Of a DNA stretch of 64,000 nt, positions 57,851 through 64,000 are shown one piece after another. Each line of letters begins with the position of its first letter. Position 1 is the first letter of the stretch. The notes below the pieces were generated by a model, which saw only the letters and a program-made list of their open reading frames with translations, searched no databases and was not told the DNA's origin. Origin of the DNA: Psychrobacter glacincola (lineage in GTDB: Bacteria; Pseudomonadota; Gammaproteobacteria; Pseudomonadales; Moraxellaceae); NCBI RefSeq assembly GCF_904846215.1, contig NZ_CAJGZK010000007.1, positions 88,466 to 152,465 on the forward strand, written 5' to 3'. Made by a program: the position numbers and the translations under genes.

Positions 57851-59035
57851 ATGGGAAAGCGTAGCACTTTATCTAAAGGTATCAGTACGGTTGGGTCTTT
57901 CACTCGTGGCAATCTAGAGCGTATTGGCGCCATGATTGATAGCGCGAATGCAAAAACTGGCAAACCGCGTCAATTTAAGGCAGTAAACTTAGGCGATGAG
58001 GATTACCAACAAGATTTGTTTCGTGAGCAAACCTTAAAAGCAACACAGCAGTTACTAGGTACGCGCTTTGCCGCTTATGGTAAATATGCCAAAAAAGTCG
58101 TACCTAACAGTTTTTTTGAGTCGACTATTGATGGTGCTTTTGCTCAAATTGCTAAGCTTGCCGACAATTGGAGTCAAATTGACTTACCCAATCAGCACCG
58201 CTTTGCCAATATTGCCAGTCTAGACGATGAGCAGCGTTATGCGCTAGCAACTGATATCGCCAATCAAAACCGTGCTTTAGCCACGCTTGGCGGTATTACA
58301 GGTTTGGCAGGCTTACCGGGTTTGCTTGCGGATACCTTATGGTTATTATTGGTGTCTTTGCGTACCGTTTATCAATTGGGCGCTGTTTATAACAAGCCAT
58401 TGACTGGCAAACAAGGGGTCAAAATGGCGTATGAGTTACTGGCCAATGCCGATCTCAGCAAAATGCAAGAGAAGCAAGCGCTACTAGCAGGTATTGGTAT
58501 CGGTAAAGGCTTGCTTGATAGTGCCCAAAGCAGTGGTTTGCACAATGAGCTCAAAAACTTAGGTTTACAGAATAAAAAGGTTAACTTTTATGCCGAGCAA
58601 GTTGACAGTATTGCCAGTCAGGTCGGTATTGATTTGGATCAAATAAACTTAGTATGGATACGCCGATTCCTGCCAGCCACCGCCGTTATCGTCGGTATGC
58701 GCTATAACAGTCAGCTGATTGACGAGGTCATTGGCGTTGCTCAAGCAACCTTTGCGCCAGAAGCCAAACTTGCCAATCGTGCTATCACTGATGACAGTAG
58801 TAGCGAAGTAAAGGTGAGTAAAGCAACGGGTAACAATGAGCACAAAGAAGATAAAGCTCAAGCTTCAAAAAATACGAAGTCAGATGAGAGTACTACAGAA
58901 GATACTCAGAAAAAAGCTGACGATAAGCAAGCTAGCCAAAAGAGAGCTGAAAGTACCAAGGATGAGATGCAGGGTAGTGCAGATAAATCTTCTTACAGCA
59001 AATCAAAAAAAACGGCTACTAAGTCGAGCAAATAA
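57851..59035 (+). CDS. EcsC-family protein
   Basis: A 394-residue protein whose central part (LATLGGITGLAGLPGLLADTLWLLLVSLRTVYQLGAVY and KMAYELLANADLSKM) fits the EcsC family. EcsC proteins are membrane-associated with unknown biochemical function; Bacillus EcsC lies with an ABC transporter, but no transporter is here. Residues 315-394 are a highly charged Lys/Ser/Glu/Asp/Thr-rich tail, probably disordered and perhaps nucleic-acid- or envelope-binding. AAGGAT stands 6 bases before the ATG. It is a single gene upstream of the str operon. Confidence 0.85.
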   Translation: MGKRSTLSKGISTVGSFTRGNLERIGAMIDSANAKTGKPRQFKAVNLGDEDYQQDLFREQTLKATQQLLGTRFAAYGKYAKKVVPNSFFESTIDGAFAQIAKLADNWSQIDLPNQHRFANIASLDDEQRYALATDIANQNRALATLGGITGLAGLPGLLADTLWLLLVSLRTVYQLGAVYNKPLTGKQGVKMAYELLANADLSKMQEKQALLAGIGIGKGLLDSAQSSGLHNELKNLGLQNKKVNFYAEQVDSIASQVGIDLDQINLVWIRRFLPATAVIVGMRYNSQLIDEVIGVAQATFAPEAKLANRAITDDSSSEVKVSKATGNNEHKEDKAQASKNTKSDESTTEDTQKKADDKQASQKRAESTKDEMQGSADKSSYSKSKKTATKSSK

Positions 59036-59473
59036 CAAGCTCTTAGGAGTTGTTGATTACTTTGTTTTAGCAAATTGAAGCGCTACGTATTTGCTATTTA
59101 TCTTTAATGTTGGCGATATCGGCTTACTTCTCTTGAATAATAAGACGATATCGCCATATAGTTAAAAGAGACGACTTTTTAATTTCTAAATATCCTATCT
59201 AAACTGTGTATTCATCTACTTTTGATACCGTATTTAGTTGGCGGTTTTTTCGGTTATGCCGTCAAAAACAGATAAAGTGGTATAGTGGTAGACTGAATAC
59301 ATATCTATCCGCTGCTGTAAAGTCCAACTGCTCATAAGTGGTTGAAATAGCAGCAACAAGTCTTTATAATACACTGTCCTAAAAATGGGTGTACCAAAAT
59401 CTGTCGTTAAAGTCAGATGGATGGTGCGTTTCCCTATTTTTTTGTTTTTTACCAAACGGGAGAAGGATGCCTC
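59036..59473. other. Leader region upstream of rpsL, with an 11-bp inverted repeat
   Basis: 438 bases without a gene. TGGCGATATCG at 59111-59121 and its exact complement at 59146-59156 form an 11-bp stem with a 24-base loop. No T run follows, so it is a weak terminator or an operator-like site. The str operon promoter should lie after it. Confidence 0.5.
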
Positions 59474-59848
59474 ATGGCAACAACTAACCAATTGATTCGT
59501 AAAGGTCGCAAAACCATCAAGGAAAAGTCAAAAGTTCCTGCGTTGGAAGCGTGCCCACAACGTCGTGGTGTATGTACTCGCGTATATACTACTACCCCTA
59601 AAAAACCTAACTCAGCCATGCGTAAAGTATGTCGTGTACGTTTGACTTCAGGTTATGAAGTATCAAGCTACATCGGCGGCGAAGGTCATAACCTACAAGA
59701 GCACAGTGTTGTTCTTATCCGCGGTGGTCGTGTAAAAGATCTACCAGGTGTACGTTATCACACCGTTCGTGGTGCACTAGATTGCGCAGGCGTTAAAGAC
59801 CGTAAGCAAGGTCGCTCTAAATATGGTGCTAAGAAACCTAAAGTTTAA
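59474..59848 (+). CDS. rpsL: 30S ribosomal protein S12
   Basis: A 124-residue decoding-centre protein. It begins [14 protein letters not shown] and contains [19 protein letters not shown] (with the Lys changed in streptomycin-resistant mutants), [25 protein letters not shown] and the D88-region PGV. The sequence is wild type at Lys42 and Lys87, so it appears streptomycin-sensitive. GAGAAGGA precedes the ATG at 59474; the frame runs back to 59417 without support. First gene of the str operon. Confidence 0.98.
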   Translation: MATTNQLIRKGRKTIKEKSKVPALEACPQRRGVCTRVYTTTPKKPNSAMRKVCRVRLTSGYEVSSYIGGEGHNLQEHSVVLIRGGRVKDLPGVRYHTVRGALDCAGVKDRKQGRSKYGAKKPKV

Positions 59849-60056
59849 TAACCAATCGTTATTAAATGAGTTTCTTTGTATCAAACATTAACTGTGCATG
59901 GATCTGATGTGAGTGATTTTTGACCAAATGAGTCATTAACCTTTATCACACACCGCCATGCAGTAAGGCTGACTGACAACTCGATATAACGCCATCCAAT
60001 ATTAATTGGTGCGAGATTGTGAATGTCAGACACTCCTGAAGAAAAGGATATTTATT

Positions 60057-60530
60057 ATGCCAAGACGTCGCGTCGTTGCTACCCGTGAGATCCTACCGGA
60101 TCCTAAGTTTGGTAGCCAAACTGTTGCAAAATTCATCAACCATGTCATGAGTCATGGTAAAAAATCTACTGCTGAGCGTATCGTTTACGGTGCACTTGAG
60201 ACAGTAAGCCAAAAGCGTAACATTGAAGATCCAGTTTCTTTCTTTGAAGAAGTATTGGAAAATGTTCGCCCAATGGTTGAAGTAAAAGCTCGCCGCGTTG
60301 GTGGTGCAACCTACCAAGTACCAATGGAAGTACGCCCCTCCCGTCGTACTGCCTTGGCTATGCGTTGGTTAGCTGAAGCTGCTGCAAAGCGTTCTGAGAA
60401 ATCAATGGCTTTGCGTTTAGCTGGCGAATTGAATGATGCTGCTGACGGTAAAGGTAATGCCATGAAGAAGCGTGATGAAGTTCACCGCATGGCAGATGCT
60501 AACAAAGCATTCTCTCATTACCGTTTCTAA
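60057..60530 (+). CDS. rpsG: 30S ribosomal protein S7
   Basis: A 157-residue protein that starts assembly of the 30S head. [20 protein letters not shown] is the standard opening, and [19 protein letters not shown] and [23 protein letters not shown] follow. In E. coli S7 also represses the str operon by binding the rpsL-rpsG spacer; the spacer here is 208 bases, so a similar site is possible. AAAAGGA precedes the ATG at 60057; the frame can be extended to 60006 without support. Second gene of the str operon. Confidence 0.98.
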   Translation: MPRRRVVATREILPDPKFGSQTVAKFINHVMSHGKKSTAERIVYGALETVSQKRNIEDPVSFFEEVLENVRPMVEVKARRVGGATYQVPMEVRPSRRTALAMRWLAEAAAKRSEKSMALRLAGELNDAADGKGNAMKKRDEVHRMADANKAFSHYRF

Positions 60531-60932
60531 GCTACTCTTAATTAAGCTATTCTTTTAAATATAGCTTTTTAAAAGTAGTTTTGGATGACTGGTGTATACC
60601 AGTTATCCAGATGTAATTTATTCTATTGATTGTCGCCATTGTTAATAAATGATTTGCTTGTATTTATCGAAAGATAATAACAGAGACGCTCATTTTAGAT
60701 GGCGGACATCTGTCAAGATGCTGTTTTAAACAGGGATGCTACTCTGTAAAGCCTATAAAGCCTGCACAGAAGATTTCCTGGATTTGATGCCGCACTATTC
60801 TTAGTATTTACTCTTTTTTGTCCGTATTAGGTCCAATAATTAGTAATATTGCAAAGCAAAGTGGCTTTGCCATAGAGTAGAGGTAGAGACACAACACATT
60901 AATATATACACGAATTTCCCTAGGAAAACACT
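60531..60932. other. Unusually long rpsG-fusA spacer
   Basis: 402 bases where many gammaproteobacteria have under 100. No gene, palindromic element or clear terminator is visible. Its length suggests that fusA has a promoter of its own; the TTTTTTGTCC/TAATTAGTAATATT area is AT-rich but no confident -35/-10 pair was assigned. Confidence 0.45.
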
Positions 60933-63059
60933 ATGGCTCGTAAAACTCCCCTAAAGCGCTATCGCAATATTGGTATCTCTGCGCACATTGATGCTGGTAA
61001 AACGACCACTACTGAACGTGTTTTGTTCTATACCGGTGTTAGCCACAAGATTGGTGAAGTTCATGATGGCGCAGCCACCATGGATTGGATGGAGCAAGAA
61101 CAAGAGCGTGGTATTACTATCACCTCAGCGGCGACAACTTGTTTTTGGTCAGGTATGGCAAAACAGTTTGACGAACACCGTATCAATATCATTGACACCC
61201 CAGGTCACGTTGACTTCACCATTGAAGTTGAACGTTCTATGCGTGTACTTGATGGCGCTTGCATGGTTTACTGTGCAGTAGGCGGCGTTCAGCCACAGTC
61301 TGAGACCGTATGGCGTCAGGCAAACAAATATAAAGTGCCACGTCTTGCATTCATTAACAAAATGGATCGTGTTGGCGCTGATTTCTACCGCGTTGTCGAA
61401 CAAATCAAAACTCGTCTAGGCGGCAAGCCAGTACCATTGGTTATCCCAATTGGTAAAGAAGACGACTTTGAAGGCGTTGTAGATCTAGTAACGATGAAAG
61501 CCATCTATTGGGACGAAGCGTCTCAAGGTATGGAATATGATGAGCGCGAAATCCCAGCAGAACTACAAGAAAAAGCGGAAGAGTATCGCGAATATCTGGT
61601 AGAAAATGCGGCTGAAGCGACAGAAGAGCTCATGAATGAGTATCTTGAAAATGGTGAATTAACCGTAGAGCAGATTAACGGCGCTATTCGTCAATTAACC
61701 ATTGATAATGAAATCATTCCACTACTTTGTGGTACTGCCTTTAAAAACAAAGGTGTACAGAAGATGTTGGATGCGGTTATTCAATATCTTCCTGCACCAA
61801 TGGATGTACCTGCTATTAAAGGTATCCTTGATGACAAAGATGAAAGTGAAGGCACTCGTGAAGCATCAGACGAAGCACCGTTCTCAGCTTTAGCATTCAA
61901 AATCATGAATGACAAGTTCGTTGGTAATTTAACCTTCGTTCGTGTTTATTCAGGCGTTCTTAAGCAAGGCAGTAGCGTTTATAACCCAGTAAAAATGAAG
62001 CGTGAGCGTGTTGGCCGTATCGTACAGATGATGGCAAACTCACAAGAAGAGTTGCAAGAAATCCGTACTGGTGATATCGCAGCCTTGGTTGGCATGAAAG
62101 ATGTGACCACTGGTGATACGTTATGTGATGAGCAAAATGTTATCACTCTAGAGCGTATGGAATTCCCAGATCCAGTCATCAGTCTAGCGGTTGAACCTAA
62201 GACCAAAGCTGACCAAGAAAAAATGTCAATTGCTTTGGGTCGTCTGGCGAAAGAAGATCCATCGTTCCGTGTACATACTGACGAAGAGTCTGGTCAGACT
62301 ATCATCAGTGGTATGGGTGAGCTGCATCTTGAGATTCTTGTTGACCGTATGAAGCGTGAATTTGGTGTAGAAGCCAACATCGGCGCGCCGCAGGTTGCTT
62401 ATCGCGAAACGATTCGTAACACTGTTGAACAAGAAGGTAAATTTGTACGTCAAACTGGTGGTCGTGGTAAATTCGGTCACGTTTGGTTACGTCTTGAGCC
62501 TATGGACCCAGCTGGCGACGTGTTGTACGAGTTTAAAGAAGAAGTGGTTGGTGGTACGGTACCAAAAGAATTCCACGGTGCGGTTGATAAAGGTATCCAA
62601 GAGCGCATGAAAAACGGCGTACTTGCTGGTTACCCAATCGTTGGCGTAAAAGCGACTTTGTATGATGGTTCTTACCATGATGTTGACTCGGATGAGTTAT
62701 CATTTAAAATGGCTGGTTCTATCGCTTTCCGTAAAGGCTTCATGGCTGCAAACCCAACACTACTTGAGCCAGTAATGAGAGTAGAAGTTGAAACGCCTGA
62801 AGATTACATGGGCGATATCATGGGCGATCTTAACCGTCGTCGTGGTATGGTTCAAGGTATGGAAGACTTACCTGGCGGCACTAAGCAGATTAGTGCTGAA
62901 GTACCATTAGCAGAAATGTTTGGCTATGCCACGCAAATGCGCTCAATGTCACAGGGCCGTGCAACTTACTCTATGGAATTCCAAAAGTACGCTGAAATTC
63001 CAAAATCAGTTGCAGAAGCTATCATCTCTAAATTCAACAATAAAGATGATGACGAGTAA
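60933..63059 (+). CDS. fusA: Elongation factor G
   Basis: A 708-residue GTPase that moves tRNA and mRNA through the ribosome and helps recycle it. G1 is [16 protein letters not shown]2 is the [11 protein letters not shown] switch I, G3 is DTPGHVDFT, and G4 is [12 protein letters not shown]. Domain II begins near [11 protein letters not shown]. The domain IV tip and the domain V ending [22 protein letters not shown] are intact. AGGAAA stands before the ATG. Third gene of the str operon, between rpsG and tuf. Confidence 0.98.
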   Translation: MARKTPLKRYRNIGISAHIDAGKTTTTERVLFYTGVSHKIGEVHDGAATMDWMEQEQERGITITSAATTCFWSGMAKQFDEHRINIIDTPGHVDFTIEVERSMRVLDGACMVYCAVGGVQPQSETVWRQANKYKVPRLAFINKMDRVGADFYRVVEQIKTRLGGKPVPLVIPIGKEDDFEGVVDLVTMKAIYWDEASQGMEYDEREIPAELQEKAEEYREYLVENAAEATEELMNEYLENGELTVEQINGAIRQLTIDNEIIPLLCGTAFKNKGVQKMLDAVIQYLPAPMDVPAIKGILDDKDESEGTREASDEAPFSALAFKIMNDKFVGNLTFVRVYSGVLKQGSSVYNPVKMKRERVGRIVQMMANSQEELQEIRTGDIAALVGMKDVTTGDTLCDEQNVITLERMEFPDPVISLAVEPKTKADQEKMSIALGRLAKEDPSFRVHTDEESGQTIISGMGELHLEILVDRMKREFGVEANIGAPQVAYRETIRNTVEQEGKFVRQTGGRGKFGHVWLRLEPMDPAGDVLYEFKEEVVGGTVPKEFHGAVDKGIQERMKNGVLAGYPIVGVKATLYDGSYHDVDSDELSFKMAGSIAFRKGFMAANPTLLEPVMRVEVETPEDYMGDIMGDLNRRRGMVQGMEDLPGGTKQISAEVPLAEMFGYATQMRSMSQGRATYSMEFQKYAEIPKSVAEAIISKFNNKDDDE

Positions 63060-63080
63060 GCAAAAATCTATCGATAATGG

Positions 63081-63153
63081 CAATATAGGGCATATCTCTA
63101 TATTGTCAGTAGATAATCGAGCAATAATTGGTTAAAAGACTTGTTATTGCTCG
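63081..63153 (+). other. Two hairpins between fusA and tuf
   Basis: CAATATAG/CTATATTG (63081-63105) is followed by CGAGCAATAA/TTATTGCTCG (63118-63153), the latter leading into TGATTTTCTT. The second could be a terminator or attenuator that lowers read-through from fusA into tuf; a processing site is another option. Confidence 0.5.
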
Positions 63154-63279
63154 TGATTTTCTTATAATATCTGCACATTAGTATGTGCACCCTTTTAACA
63201 GTTATCTTAATGTGGTCAGTATTCGCTTGATTACTTTATATACATTAAGCATTTGACCCCAAAAAAAGAGGAAATACCC

Positions 63280-64000
63280 ATGGCAAAGGCCAAGTTTGAA
63301 CGTCTAAAACCCCATGTTAACGTCGGCACCATCGGACACGTTGACCACGGCAAAACCACCCTTACTGCTGCTATCGCAACCGTAGCTGCCAAAACTTCAG
63401 GTGGCGAAGCCAAAGACTACGCGTCTATTGACTCAGCACCAGAAGAAAAAGCACGTGGCATCACCATCAACACCTCACACGTAGAATATGACACCGCAGC
63501 ACGTCACTATGCTCACGTTGATTGCCCAGGTCACGCCGATTATGTTAAAAACATGATCACTGGTGCCGCCCAGATGGATGGTGCTATTTTAGTAGTATCA
63601 GCCACTGACGGCCCTATGCCACAAACCCGTGAGCACATCCTGCTTTCACGTCAGGTTGGCGTACCATACATCGTCGTATTCATGAACAAATGCGACGTTG
63701 TTGATGACGAAGAATTGCTTGAGCTAGTAGAGATGGAAGTTCGCGAATTATTAAGCGACTATGACTTCCCAGGTGACGACACCCCAATCATCAAAGGCTC
63801 AGCCACTGAAGCCCTCAAAGGCAACGACGGCAAATACGGCGAACCTGCTGTCGTAGAACTGCTACACATTCTAGACACCTACATCCCAGAGCCTGAGCGT
63901 GACATCGACAAAGCATTCCTAATGCCAATCGAAGACGTATTCTCAATCTCAGGTCGTGGTACCGTTGTGACTGGCCGTGTTGAATCTGGTATCGTGAAAG
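63280..64000 (+). CDS. tuf: Elongation factor Tu, 5' part (3' end outside window)
   Basis: The first 240 codons of EF-Tu, which brings aminoacyl-tRNA to the ribosome. It opens [20 protein letters not shown], then G1 [11 protein letters not shown]2 [13 protein letters not shown]3 [12 protein letters not shown] and G4 [12 protein letters not shown]. It is cut by the window edge after the [14 protein letters not shown] stretch of domain II. AAGAGGAAA stands before the ATG. Codon choice shifts visibly towards C-ending codons (acc, atc, cac) compared with neighbouring genes, as expected for one of the most abundant proteins. Last gene of the str operon. Confidence 0.98.
   Translation, partial: MAKAKFERLKPHVNVGTIGHVDHGKTTLTAAIATVAAKTSGGEAKDYASIDSAPEEKARGITINTSHVEYDTAARHYAHVDCPGHADYVKNMITGAAQMDGAILVVSATDGPMPQTREHILLSRQVGVPYIVVFMNKCDVVDDEELLELVEMEVRELLSDYDFPGDDTPIIKGSATEALKGNDGKYGEPAVVELLHILDTYIPEPERDIDKAFLMPIEDVFSISGRGTVVTGRVESGIVK

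Noticed and set aside
59474..59848. rpsL considered as a streptomycin-resistant allele
   Set aside because: The usual resistance positions (Lys42, Lys87) are unchanged.

Overview
The window looks like chromosome of a Psychrobacter-type gammaproteobacterium (Moraxellaceae). This is inferred from the overall look of the proteins and from gene order: ibaG-murA-hisG-hisD-hisC, fadBA, a full pstSCAB-phoU set beside phoBR, and rpsL-rpsG-fusA-tuf. No 16S gene or database search was available, so the genus is an inference. Base composition is moderate, and most of the content is housekeeping.

Layout. 1-2.8 kb: end of a SPOR-domain protein, a PTS EIIC-like membrane protein and a short-chain dehydrogenase. 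3.1-8.2 kb: protein quality control read leftward (tig, clpP, clpX) plus rdgB. 8.6-9.3 kb: sodB. 9.4-11.0 kb: an AT-rich two-gene cassette (DUF262 ParB-like protein plus a small HEPN-motif protein), the only clear accessory/defence-like insertion. 11.1-13.1 kb: a DUF72 gene and ispA. 14.0-17.5 kb: the fadBA beta-oxidation operon, followed by a complete IS30-family element. 18.8-20.1 kb: an isochorismatase-fold hydrolase and an HD-domain protein. 20.3-25.4 kb: pstSCAB-phoU; 27.4-29.4 kb: phoBR. A matching pair of Pho boxes lies before pstS and phoB, so the two units should form one phosphate-starvation regulon. 25.7-27.2 kb: psd and dtd. 29.4-36.6 kb: mixed hydrolases, an ExoX-like nuclease, a LOG protein, an orphan FAD oxidoreductase, a lipoprotein and YceI. 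37.1 kb: rpmE2 with a candidate structured leader. 37.5-40.9 kb: an NAD salvage operon (nadM-Nudix, nadV, GDSL hydrolase). 42.4-48.5 kb: nfuA, a PfkB kinase, rsmI, yraN, a dolP-like lipoprotein and an esterase. 48.6-54.0 kb: ibaG, murA, hisG, hisD, hisC. 54.3-57.2 kb: fabB-pabB. 57.9-59.0 kb: an EcsC protein. 59.5 kb to the end: the str operon.

The most striking non-coding signal is a family of nine interspersed palindromic elements of about 137-149 bp (2909, 13194, 20174, 28152, 30129, 33100, 43277, 51304, 54056). All start with TATAGT and nearly all end with its complement. They share a core built around CTGT...ACAG. The outer arms differ in sequence between copies but remain complementary to each other within each copy. 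One copy ends three bases before the apparent phoR start codon, where the usual membrane-anchor region is missing. Another supplies the stop codon of the FAD oxidoreductase. Together with the DUF262-HEPN pair, these elements are the best candidates for something not yet described.
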